Assembly: GCA_903887375.1 (NCBI GenBank)
Contig: CAISPN010000034.1
Coordinates: 26,807 to 90,806, forward strand
Direction: 5' to 3'
Origin: an uncultured cyanobacterium
GTDB taxonomy: Bacteria > Cyanobacteriota > Cyanobacteriia > Cyanobacteriales > Microcystaceae
DNA length: 64,000 nucleotides
The position numbers and the translations under genes are program-made. Below, piece after piece: positions 1 through 8,246 of this stretch; the first letter of the stretch is position 1; each line of letters starts with the position of its first letter. The notes under the pieces were generated by a model, which saw only the letters and a program-made list of their open reading frames with translations, was not told where the DNA came from and made no database searches.

Positions 1-92
1 TTCATAATTTTTTGGGAGTTATCTTGAAAGATATTATCTCAAACTCTGCTCAAGTATCTATGAAGATCCAGAAAGTATAAGCCTAGCTGATT

Positions 93-1382
93 TTATCTCT
101 GCAAGGATGATGTTTTTTGGCGTTCAATTTCGGGTTTGAGTATTTCCAAGGATTTGACCAACTGAGGATCGCTTAGAGTACCAATTTTATCTCTGTTGCC
201 TTGGAGTTCCTTGCGCTCTGCATCTGTTAGCTCTATCACAACATCTGGCTCAATACCACGCTTGTTGATATCTCTACCACTTGGGGTGAGATATTTGGCA
301 ATTGTCACTGCCATTCCAGAGCCATCAGCTAAGCTGCGCACTGACTGGACTAGCCCCTTGCCGAAGGTTTTAGTTCCAATTAATTTAGCACGGCGATTGT
401 CTTGCAATGCTCCAGAGAGGATTTCACTGGCACTGGCAGAACCACCGTCAACTAAAATAACTAGGGGTTTTTCAGTTAGAGCGCGGTTGTTGGCTCTATA
501 GCGCTCTTTTTCTCCTCGTCTTTCCACCGTTGATACAATAGTCCCTTCGTTGAGCCATTGTCGGGCTATATCCACAGCTGCGTAGAGTAGACCACCTGGG
601 TCAGAGCGTAAATCTAACACATAACCTTTGACATTTTGTTGCTCGAGTCTTTGGATGGCATTGCGCATCTCATCTCCTGCTTGAGCGCTAAATTGAATCA
701 GGCGAATATAGCCAATTGATCCATTTGGAGTATCTTGAACATGGAAGCGCACTGGATGAATCTCAATTTTAGAGCGTACCAGAGGATAATCAATCTCTTT
801 GCTTCCTCTGAGAATAGTTAGCAGAACCTTGGTACCTGATTCTCCTCTGATTAATTTAACGGCATCTTGGATGTCCATACCTTTGGTGCTTTTGCCGTCA
901 ATTTTAATGACGATATCTTTAGGCTGAATGCCTGCTTTGAACGCTGGACTTCCTTCAATAGGGTTTGCTACTATCAACTGACCAGTTTTTTCTTGCTTGC
1001 CTAATTCTAGACCTACACCGGAGAGCTCACCTGAGGTTTGGATTTGCATATCCTTGAACTCCTCTGGATCCATAAAGCGAGTGTAGGGATCTCCCAGTTT
1101 TTTGAGCATTTCTCTGATAGCTTTGTATGCTTGCTGCCTATTGTCATAATTTCTTCCCAGGTATTCACTGCGGACAGCTTGCCAATTAGTCTTGTTAAAA
1201 GTACCATCAACATAAGTCCTGTTGATGATTTGCCATACCTCGTCAATTACCTCTTTGGGGCTTTCTTGAAAGGAAGCCTGGCTTGCTGACCAATGCAGTA
1301 AACCAGCCCCGGTAATCGTAGCTGTAGTTAGCATAAATGCCGTAGCTCCACGAAGCAAACCACGCTTTTGAATATTGCCCAT
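93..1382 (-). CDS. Carboxyl-terminal processing protease (CtpA/B/C family, S41)
   Basis: This is a 429-residue S41 family serine protease, exported and expected in the thylakoid lumen or periplasm, where relatives trim protein C-termini (CtpA matures photosystem II D1). An N-terminal hydrophobic signal segment lies at about residues 8-30, a PDZ domain at about 105-195, and the protease core follows. The catalytic pair is readable: Ser317 in SASASEI and Lys342 in TFGKGLVQ, with the 25-residue spacing seen in Tsp. Cyanobacteria carry three paralogues, and I cannot decide from sequence alone which one this is. An AGGAGA lies upstream of the chosen ATG. Confidence 0.93.
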   Translation of the reverse strand: MGNIQKRGLLRGATAFMLTTATITGAGLLHWSASQASFQESPKEVIDEVWQIINRTYVDGTFNKTNWQAVRSEYLGRNYDNRQQAYKAIREMLKKLGDPYTRFMDPEEFKDMQIQTSGELSGVGLELGKQEKTGQLIVANPIEGSPAFKAGIQPKDIVIKIDGKSTKGMDIQDAVKLIRGESGTKVLLTILRGSKEIDYPLVRSKIEIHPVRFHVQDTPNGSIGYIRLIQFSAQAGDEMRNAIQRLEQQNVKGYVLDLRSDPGGLLYAAVDIARQWLNEGTIVSTVERRGEKERYRANNRALTEKPLVILVDGGSASASEILSGALQDNRRAKLIGTKTFGKGLVQSVRSLADGSGMAVTIAKYLTPSGRDINKRGIEPDVVIELTDAERKELQGNRDKIGTLSDPQLVKSLEILKPEIERQKTSSLQR

Positions 1383-1687
1383 AAATCCCGTTTTTCTCCT
1401 GCTGGGGTGAGAAACCTTTTACTCTCTTTCCTTTCAACTCTAACATAGCTCAATTGTTGCTGAGTTAATCGCTCAAGATAAATCTTGAGTCTCTCACGCG
1501 GTCTATGAGGTTTTTCTTTGATGTAGCCAACTTAGCTACCAAAACTAGATCAATACCAGATCTTACTTATTAAAGAATAATATGCGTAGGAACAAAGCAA
1601 ATTTATTGTAATTTTTTTTTAGTTCCTCGCCCTTTTTTTTGCTGCGTTGAGATAGCTAGTAAAGGAGATATAAGCTGTTCATAAAGT
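1383..1687. other. Intergenic stretch without a gene
   Basis: About 300 bases upstream of the protease gene. It is AT-rich with long T runs near 1610-1640. I see no ORF, tRNA or convincing promoter that can be assigned with confidence. The protease promoter should lie here, reading to the left. Confidence 0.5.
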
Positions 1688-2011
1688 TTAAACAAGTCCT
1701 ATAGAGTATCGATAATCACTTTTAAGTTTTCCCCCAATATGTCGAAGCCAAGACATGTGCATAGAACTGGTTAAGATACCAAAATGCCAGAGATTAGCAT
1801 CTTTCAATATAAATACAAGATCACTTGGAATAGTTGGAGGTTTAAGCCAACTTATAGGGATATAATCGCGTCGTTCTGAACTAACCTTTGGTATTACAAG
1901 GAAAGGATTATCAGGAATAACTGTGACATTAAAAACTTCTGGATAAGACGCATTAAAGTTATGTCCTATATCGTTTAGATAGTATACTCTGTTACCGAAG
2001 ACATAGATTAA
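1688..2011 (-). pseudogene. Remnant of MmeI-type DNA methyltransferase/restriction protein (C-terminal part)
   Basis: The minus strand has an open stretch of 107 codons between stops with no usable start. Its translation carries stretches I recognise from MmeI/YeeA-type class I SAM-dependent DNA methyltransferases (type IIL restriction-modification): DNPFLVIPKVSSERRDYIPI, then a WLKPPTIPSDLV segment, then WHFGILTSSMHMSWLRHIGG and KLKSDYRYSIG. The reading frame stops just where family members continue with a YNNFPWP-like motif (after GLV). The rest of the roughly 900-residue protein is missing on both sides. It is a decayed fragment, probably the trace of a lost restriction-modification system. 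The family call rests on remembered conserved motifs, not on a search. Confidence 0.72.
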
Positions 2012-2311
2012 TTAAATAATCAGTATGGGCATAATTCTTTAGTAAGAGCAGATACCTCTAAGTCGAGTTCTTTTTAGTAGACAAATCAGCAATGATTCTT
2101 TGGTGCTCGCGGGCTATCGCCAGTACTTTATTGGGTACACTACGCTACCTATCAGTTGTAGGTCCAGAGCAAACAAAGGTAGGGTAACTATTGGAACAGA
2201 GAAGATAAATTATAGCAACACTTTTACTAATTATTTTGCTAAACTATAAAAAGTACCTGGCTTAACTCCTGTGTTTTTCTTACTACCAGGCGCTACAAAC
2301 TGCTGGCAGCA
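2012..2311. other. Intergenic stretch, probable gene decay
   Basis: Both strands are broken by frequent stops. A 28-codon open piece on the minus strand ending near 2066 (with AIAREHQRIIADL) looks protein-like but I cannot place it. Since it lies directly upstream of the methyltransferase remnant on the same strand, it may be part of the same decayed locus. Confidence 0.35.
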
Positions 2312-2524
2312 ATGCCAGCTTATAAATTTTTCACAAGCACTATGGACACCAACAATCACGACGATCTTAAAATTCGCATTAGTCTAGAGAAAAATTATGA
2401 TCCATCTTTTTCTGCTAACGTTGATGAAATGGCTATGCGTGTATACAAAAGTACTCCCAGAAACAACCATAAGCGTAAATTTAAAGCAACCAAAGTAGTT
2501 CATGATGACTGGATTTGTTTTTAA
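2312..2524 (+). CDS. Short hypothetical ORF
   Basis: A 70-codon ORF with polar, basic composition (for example RNNHKRKFKATK). I do not recognise it. It has no clear Shine-Dalgarno sequence and sits in the decayed region between the methyltransferase remnant and sbtA. It could be a fragment of a larger lost gene or a chance ORF. Confidence 0.25.
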   Translation: MPAYKFFTSTMDTNNHDDLKIRISLEKNYDPSFSANVDEMAMRVYKSTPRNNHKRKFKATKVVHDDWICF

Positions 2525-2942
2525 GTTAATAAGATAAAAAATTCTGCTATAGCCATCTCTAGATGAAACTGCTAGATATGTTTTACCGTTTAATTATTTA
2601 TCAAAGGACATCATAGAAATAAAATAAAAGCGGATCACTAAAGATGTAGTGCTGCTGTAATAGTTTGGGGATGAAATACTAGAACTAGCAAAATTAAGAT
2701 CTTTATATCAAGTATTTTTAAACGAAATACCAATTAGTGAAAAAAATTAAAGATCAGCAGGAAGTAGAAATATGACTTGATTAAATATACATCACTGTAG
2801 CTAGCTATACAGTTTGTTATGGCGTTACTGTGTTTTTTTCATCGGATTTGCATTTATAATAAATCTTGAAGAAATTTTGGTTAGATCTAAAAGAAAATAA
2901 GATATTAACTCACGTAAAACAAAGATAAATAAATAATTCCAT
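2525..2942. other. Intergenic region upstream of sbtA
   Basis: A very AT-rich 418-base stretch with short open pieces only (such as a 28-codon one ending near 2749). It should contain the sbtA promoter, but I cannot place a specific regulator site. No RNA gene is recognised. Confidence 0.4.
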
Positions 2943-3932
2943 ATGGATAGTAGTTTAATTCTGTCTAACATATTAAATCCACCAGTATTGTTTTTCTTTT
3001 TGGGGATGCTGGCAGTTATTGTTCAATCTGATCTGGAAATTCCTAATCCACTGCCCAAACTATTTTCACTTTATCTTTTAATAGCTATAGGCTTTAAAGG
3101 TGGACATGAACTTATCAATAATGGATTAAACCCTCAAGTTATATTAACCTTGATAGCTGCAATATTAATGGCAGTAATAGTTCCTTTGTATTCTTTTTTC
3201 ATACTAAAATTAAAACTAGACAATTATAACGCCGCAGCAATTGCAGCCACTTACGGATCAATCAGTGCAGTAACCTTTATTACAGCAAGTGCCCTGCTTG
3301 ATAAATTGCAAATAAATTATGGTGGACACATGGTAGCGGCACTAGCTTTGATGGAATCTCCTGCGATTGTAGTTGGATTATTGCTAGTGCGTATATTTAC
3401 AAAAAACAACAAAAATGGCGAGAATGAATTAGAGCAGACATCTTGGGGAGAAGTTTTACATGAAGCTTTTTTAAATAGTTCTGTTTTATTATTGATTGGC
3501 AGTCTTGTAATTGGAATACTTACAGGTATTAATGGCTGGAATAAAGTTCATTTGTTCATAGACAAAGATATATTTTATGGCGTATTGATGCTTTTTTTGC
3601 TTGATATGGGATTAGTAGCAGCACGCAGGATAAAAGATGTAAGTAAAAGTGGTACTTTTTTAATTAGTTTTGCAATATTTATTCCAGTTATCAATGCCTT
3701 GGCTGGTATACTTCTTAGCAAAGCTATTGGCATTGGTCAAGGTAATGCTCTTCTATTTGCTGTTCTTTGCGCCAGCGCATCCTATATTGCAGTACCGGCA
3801 GCAATGAGAATGACAGTACCGGAAGCCAACCCAAGTCTTTATGTATCAATGGCGTTGGCTATTACATTTCCCTTCAATATTATCGTAGGTATCCCGATCT
3901 ATTTGTATGTTATAAAAATGCTGGGAATTTAA
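2943..3932 (+). CDS. sbtA: Sodium-dependent bicarbonate transporter SbtA
   Basis: The 329-residue protein is almost wholly hydrophobic, with about ten membrane segments in two inverted halves, as in SbtA. It imports bicarbonate with sodium across the plasma membrane and feeds the CO2-concentrating mechanism. Recognisable stretches are FKGGHELINNGL near residue 52 and ATYGSISAVTFITA near residue 98 in the first half. The central cytoplasmic loop (about residues 150-180) is short, so the protein is shorter than the roughly 370-residue Synechocystis form. sbtB follows 2 bases after the stop, forming a tight operon. Confidence 0.92.
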   Translation: MDSSLILSNILNPPVLFFFLGMLAVIVQSDLEIPNPLPKLFSLYLLIAIGFKGGHELINNGLNPQVILTLIAAILMAVIVPLYSFFILKLKLDNYNAAAIAATYGSISAVTFITASALLDKLQINYGGHMVAALALMESPAIVVGLLLVRIFTKNNKNGENELEQTSWGEVLHEAFLNSSVLLLIGSLVIGILTGINGWNKVHLFIDKDIFYGVLMLFLLDMGLVAARRIKDVSKSGTFLISFAIFIPVINALAGILLSKAIGIGQGNALLFAVLCASASYIAVPAAMRMTVPEANPSLYVSMALAITFPFNIIVGIPIYLYVIKMLGI

Positions 3933-3934
3933 TT

Positions 3935-4222
3935 ATGTTACAGTCAGTAAAGAAAATTGAAATTATAGTTAGCGATGTAGAAGTACCAGCAGTATTAAAA
4001 ATACTGAAAAAATGTCAAATAAAAAATTTTACTATTATCAATAACATTTCCGGTACAGGTTCACATGGAAATCCTAGTGATGGTCTATTGACCAATAGTT
4101 ATATCATGATTATCTCTAATGAATTGGAGCTGTTTGAAAAATTATTAAAGGATATAGAACCTTTGTTAAAAAAACTCGGTGGAATATTTATTGTCAGTGA
4201 CGCCGAGTGGATTGCACATTGA
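3935..4222 (+). CDS. sbtB: PII-like regulator SbtB
   Basis: SbtB is a trimeric PII-like protein that binds adenyl nucleotides (cAMP, AMP, ADP) and controls SbtA. The start chosen is the ATG 2 bases after the sbtA stop, giving 95 residues with the ferredoxin-like core (KIEIIVSDVEVPAVLKIL) and a T-loop region (NNISGTGSHGNPSDG at about 36-50). The C-terminus ends at VSDAEWIAH with no cysteine-containing extension, so the redox-sensitive R-loop described for some SbtB proteins is absent. Adjacency to sbtA strongly supports the call. Confidence 0.88.
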   Translation: MLQSVKKIEIIVSDVEVPAVLKILKKCQIKNFTIINNISGTGSHGNPSDGLLTNSYIMIISNELELFEKLLKDIEPLLKKLGGIFIVSDAEWIAH

Positions 4223-4314
4223 GATACTCTACCAGTAGCGAATGAATCTGCAACTATAGCGGCGAGAGAATGTCAAAATGAAGATATAACAATAATCCCA
4301 AAGTAACTCTAGAA

Positions 4315-5967
4315 GTGGAAATCATCTTTGACTCAATTGATGCAGCCTTAGCTGATATTAAGGCCGGTCGTTCTGTGGTTGTGGTAGATGATGCTCATCG
4401 TGAAAACGAAGGAGATCTGATCTGCGCTGGGCAGTTTGCTACTCCAGATATGATTAACTTCATGGCTGTCGAGGCAAGGGGGTTGATTTGTTTGGCGATG
4501 ACCAGAGAGCGACTCGATGCTCTGGATTTACCGCTGATGGTCACCAAAAATACCGATAGTAATCAAACTGCTTTTACAGTTAGTATCGATGCAAGTCCAC
4601 ATCTTGGAGGCTCTACAGGAATTTCAGCCGAAGATAGGGCCAGAACAATTCAAGTTGCCATCAATCCTGCTAGTACGCCAGAAGACCTGACACGTCCTGG
4701 ACATATTTTTCCCTTAAGGGCTAAAGATGGCGGCGTGCTCAAAAGAGCTGGACATACAGAAGCCGCTGTTGATTTGTCTAGACTAGCAGGGCTCTATCCT
4801 GCTGGGGTAATTTGTGAAATACAAAATCCAGACGGTTCAATGGCCCGTTTACCAGAATTAGTAGAATACTCACGTAAGCATCAACTCAAGCTCATCAGCA
4901 TAGCAGATCTTATTAGTTATCGTCTCAAGCATGATCGCTTTGTTTATAGAGAAGCGGTTTCAGATCTCCCTAGTCAATATGGCAAGTTTACTCTCTATGC
5001 CTATCGCAATATTTTAGATAAGAGTGAACATTTAGCTATAGTCAAAGGTGATCTCAATAAAATTGAGCAAGAGCCGGCAATGGTGCGAATGCACTCAGAG
5101 TGTTTGACGGGAGATGCTCTTGGGTCTCTGCGCTGTGATTGTCAAATGCAGTTACAAGCGGCCCTAAAAATGATAGAAAATGCCACATTAGGGGTGGTGG
5201 TTTACTTGAGACAAGAGGGCAGAGGTATCGGCTTAATCAATAAAATAAAAGCCTATTCCCTGCAGGATATGGGTCTAGATACAGTTGAAGCCAACGAAAA
5301 ATTAGGATTTCCTGCCGATCTGAGAGACTACGGGGTTGGAGCGCAAATTCTCAACGATTTGCATGTTAAAAAAATCCGACTGATTACCAACAATCCGCGA
5401 AAAATTGCTGGACTCTATGGTTATGGTATTGAGGTGGTGGAACGCTTACCTCTTTTGATTGAAGCCAATGATTACAATTTTAGTTATCTCTCGGTTAAAG
5501 CCCAAAAATTGGGGCATCTTCTGTTGAGGAACTATTTGGTAACCATTGCCCTGGAATGGAGCTCTTCTGTGCAAAATGTTAAAGAGCGCTATCAAAGATT
5601 AGAAAAGCTAAGAGAACTTACCCACCAATATGATCTATCCTTACAAGAAGAGGTAAGACCTGTAGCTATTTCACTATTTGGCAAACCCTCGTTAATCTTT
5701 AACTTAGGCTTTGAGCAGCCTACTTCTATAGAATCTAATTGGTACAAAAATAGAGATAATCCTCATTTTATTGCCATATTTAAAATTCTAGATAGCTTAA
5801 TTTCCTGGGAGGAGATTAAGCTATTAGAATTTCTAATTTCTGATGGTGAAGATCCTATGCTGGGGCTACAAATGAAGCTAGACAGGTTCTCTCTAGCTTC
5901 TGGTTCTTCTCCCTCTTTGCTCAAAACAGTTGAAAGGCAAATTATCTATAGTTTTAAGAAATTATAG
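4315..5967 (+). CDS. ribBA: Bifunctional DHBP synthase / GTP cyclohydrolase II
   Basis: This 550-residue enzyme carries out the two entry reactions of riboflavin synthesis. The N-terminal half (about 1-205) is 3,4-dihydroxy-2-butanone-4-phosphate synthase with the RENEGDL motif near residue 27. The second half is GTP cyclohydrolase II with zinc-binding cysteines in SECLTGDALGSLRCDCQ near residue 263 and YLRQEGRGIGL near 302. The C-terminal 130 residues after about 420 form an extension seen in cyanobacterial RibBA. The start is GTG. Its 3' end overlaps the convergent apcF by 6 bases. Confidence 0.95.
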   Translation: MEIIFDSIDAALADIKAGRSVVVVDDAHRENEGDLICAGQFATPDMINFMAVEARGLICLAMTRERLDALDLPLMVTKNTDSNQTAFTVSIDASPHLGGSTGISAEDRARTIQVAINPASTPEDLTRPGHIFPLRAKDGGVLKRAGHTEAAVDLSRLAGLYPAGVICEIQNPDGSMARLPELVEYSRKHQLKLISIADLISYRLKHDRFVYREAVSDLPSQYGKFTLYAYRNILDKSEHLAIVKGDLNKIEQEPAMVRMHSECLTGDALGSLRCDCQMQLQAALKMIENATLGVVVYLRQEGRGIGLINKIKAYSLQDMGLDTVEANEKLGFPADLRDYGVGAQILNDLHVKKIRLITNNPRKIAGLYGYGIEVVERLPLLIEANDYNFSYLSVKAQKLGHLLLRNYLVTIALEWSSSVQNVKERYQRLEKLRELTHQYDLSLQEEVRPVAISLFGKPSLIFNLGFEQPTSIESNWYKNRDNPHFIAIFKILDSLISWEEIKLLEFLISDGEDPMLGLQMKLDRFSLASGSSPSLLKTVERQIIYSFKKL

Positions 5968-6471
5968 GGATATTTCACCTAATTCTGCGCAGATGTGATC
6001 AAAGGGTTCATCTATCGAGGAAAGATCACTAATACCAGATTCTAATGCTTTAGCCTTAACCAAATCTTTCATAATTGCAACCCCGCGAACGGTTGGACCA
6101 ATAGAAACCGCTAGGGAATTGTAAGTTTCACGCAGACCCTGGAGAACCCTCTCATCAAGAACATCAGTATCTCCAGCTACAAGAGCGTAGCTAGCATAGC
6201 GCAGATAGTAATCTAAATCTCTCAAACAAGCCGAATAACGTCTTGTTGTGTAAGCATTGCCACCTGCACGGATCAATTCAGGCACTTCTTCAAAAAGTTG
6301 GACACCAGAAGCTTTTACTATGCTAGCGGCATTGGCATTAATCACCGCGGCAATAGCCAAGCGCGCAGATGCTGAGTTGAAATAAGACTTCAACTGCTCC
6401 ATTGCATCGCGATCGAAATAACGTCCATTCAAATCGTAGTTTTTTATTAAACTGGTGACCGCATCTCTCAT
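5962..6471 (-). CDS. apcF: Allophycocyanin beta-18 subunit ApcF
   Basis: ApcF is a core phycobilisome subunit that helps pass excitation energy from the core to the terminal emitter and photosystems. The 169-residue length is typical. The chromophore-binding cysteine is in TRRYSACLRDLDYYLRYASY (Cys near residue 82), and RDAVTSL at the start is the family signature. I chose the inner ATG at 6471 rather than the in-frame ATG at 6489, because GGGAGAA lies 9 bases upstream of it and the length then matches the family. It is a lone gene, convergent with ribBA. Confidence 0.9.
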   Translation of the reverse strand: MRDAVTSLIKNYDLNGRYFDRDAMEQLKSYFNSASARLAIAAVINANAASIVKASGVQLFEEVPELIRAGGNAYTTRRYSACLRDLDYYLRYASYALVAGDTDVLDERVLQGLRETYNSLAVSIGPTVRGVAIMKDLVKAKALESGISDLSSIDEPFDHICAELGEISL

Positions 6472-6678
6472 TTTAAATAATTCTCCCAAATCGAAATTTT
6501 CAACGAATCTTGATCTATCTATAATTTTATAATCGCATGGGGATCCATAATGGCCCTATGCTAGCTTGTTTAAGTCTCCGTCTTCTGCGTGATTTTATTG
6601 ATTTTTTGAAATATTTCTTCACAAATTACAGGGCAATGGGAAAAATTTTGTCTTTAAGCGGCAACTTGGATAGAAACA

Positions 6679-6721
6679 GTAGCAACAAATACAAAAAACG
6701 TGTTGGATTCATAACTAAGAT
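6679..6721 (+). promoter_or_regulatory. NtcA-activated promoter of glnA
   Basis: GTA-GCAACAAA-TAC at 6679-6692 matches the NtcA site GTA-N8-TAC. Exactly 23 bases later, TAAGAT at 6716-6721 matches the TAN3T -10 box. This is the class-II NtcA promoter layout (N22-24 spacing) expected for glnA. Seen directly; binding is inferred. Confidence 0.85.
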
Positions 6722-6769
6722 TAAATATTCGAGTAAAAACATATCTTGATCTATAGCAAGGAGTTAGCA

Positions 6770-8191
6770 ATGGCTAATACGCCTCAAGAAGTATTACAGT
6801 ATATTAAAGACAACAATATTCAGATGGTTGATCTGAAATTTGTTGATATGCTTGGAACCTGGCAACACTGTACTTTCTACCATGACCAAATTGACGAAAG
6901 TGCCTTTGATGTTGGTGTACCGTTTGATGGTTCCAGTATCCGTGGTTGGAAAGCAATCAACGAGTCTGATATGTCAATGGTGGCTGATCCTACTACTGCT
7001 TGGATTGACCCCTTTTATGCAGAACCAACCCTCAGCCTGATCTGCAGTATTAAAGAACCTCGTACAGGCAATCCCTACAGTAGAGATCCTCGTTCCATTG
7101 CCCAAAAGGCAGTAGATTATCTGGCTACTACTGGTCTGGCTGATGTTGCTTATTTTGGACCTGAGGCAGAATTTTTTGTCTTTGATGATGTTCGCTTTGA
7201 CCAAACTGAAAACAAAGGTTACTACTATCTAGATAGCATTGAAGGGCGTTGGAATAGTGGTAAAGAAGAAGAAGGTGGTAATCTAGCCAATAAACCAGCC
7301 TATAAAGGTGGTTATTTCCCAGTAGCTCCTACAGATACTATGCAGGATCTCAGAACTGAGATGCTCTTAGTCATGGCAAAATGCGGTGTGCCAATTGAGA
7401 AGCATCACCATGAGGTAGCAACTGGTGGACAAAATGAATTAGGTTTTAAATTTGCTCCTTTGATTCAAGCAGCTGACTACTTGATGATCTATAAGTATGT
7501 TATTAAGAACGTTGGTAAAAAGCATGGTAAGACAGTTACCTTCATGCCCAAGCCCTTATTTAAAGACAATGGTTCAGGTATGCATACCCACCAATCACTT
7601 TGGAAAGGTGGACAGCCTCTGTTCTGGGGTGATGGCTATGCCAACTTGAGTGAAATGGCCCTTCATTATATAGGTGGACTGATTAAACATGCTCCTGCTC
7701 TGTTGGCTTTGACCAATCCTAGTACTAACTCTTATAAGCGTCTGGTACCTGGATTTGAAGCTCCTGTAAATTTGGCTTACTCACAGGGTAATCGTTCAGC
7801 TTCAATCCGTATCCCTCTTTCTGGCCCTAACCCCAAAGCTAAACGTTTGGAGTTCCGTTGTCCTGATGCTACTGCTAATCCTTACCTAGCTTTTGCTGCT
7901 ATGCTCTGTGCTGGTATTGATGGTATCAAAAACAAAATCGATCCAGGCGCATCATTGGATGTAGATATTTATGAATTAACTCCTGAAGAGCTGAGTAAAG
8001 TTCCATCTACTCCTGGTTCACTAGAGGCCGCTCTAGAAGCTCTTGAAAAAGATCATGACTTCTTGACCTCTGGTGGAGTATTCAGCGAGGACTTTATCAC
8101 CAATTGGATCAGCTATAAACTTGACAATGAAGTCAATCCAATGAGGCTACGTCCTCATCCCTATGAATTTGCTCTTTATTACGATGTTTAG
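6770..8191 (+). CDS. glnA: Glutamine synthetase type I
   Basis: Type I glutamine synthetase, 473 residues, condenses ammonium and glutamate to glutamine, the main nitrogen-assimilation step in cyanobacteria. The start at [10 protein letters not shown] is chosen because AAGGAG sits 6 bases upstream; the in-frame ATG 24 bases earlier lacks this. Visible signatures are FDGSSIRGW near residue 56, the ATP-binding [11 protein letters not shown] near 268, NRSASIRIP near 344, and a C-terminal [18 protein letters not shown]. It has its own NtcA-type promoter and a strong terminator, so it is monocistronic. Confidence 0.97.
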   Translation: MANTPQEVLQYIKDNNIQMVDLKFVDMLGTWQHCTFYHDQIDESAFDVGVPFDGSSIRGWKAINESDMSMVADPTTAWIDPFYAEPTLSLICSIKEPRTGNPYSRDPRSIAQKAVDYLATTGLADVAYFGPEAEFFVFDDVRFDQTENKGYYYLDSIEGRWNSGKEEEGGNLANKPAYKGGYFPVAPTDTMQDLRTEMLLVMAKCGVPIEKHHHEVATGGQNELGFKFAPLIQAADYLMIYKYVIKNVGKKHGKTVTFMPKPLFKDNGSGMHTHQSLWKGGQPLFWGDGYANLSEMALHYIGGLIKHAPALLALTNPSTNSYKRLVPGFEAPVNLAYSQGNRSASIRIPLSGPNPKAKRLEFRCPDATANPYLAFAAMLCAGIDGIKNKIDPGASLDVDIYELTPEELSKVPSTPGSLEAALEALEKDHDFLTSGGVFSEDFITNWISYKLDNEVNPMRLRPHPYEFALYYDV

Positions 8192-8210
8192 TAATTAGCA
8201 TAATTTTTTA

Positions 8211-8245
8211 AAAAGGTGGTTTTTGTATAGACCACCTTTTTTTAT
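8211..8245 (+). terminator. Rho-independent terminator of glnA
   Basis: AAAGGTGGT (8212-8220), a 10-base loop and ACCACCTTT (8231-8239) form a perfect 9-bp stem followed by T residues. It has an A-run on the other side, so it may also serve the converging porin gene that ends at 8247. Confidence 0.85.
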
Positions 8246-8246
8246 C

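Noticed and set aside
6537..6749. 70-codon forward ORF ahead of glnA
   Set aside because: It lies across the NtcA promoter, has odd composition and no ribosome binding site.
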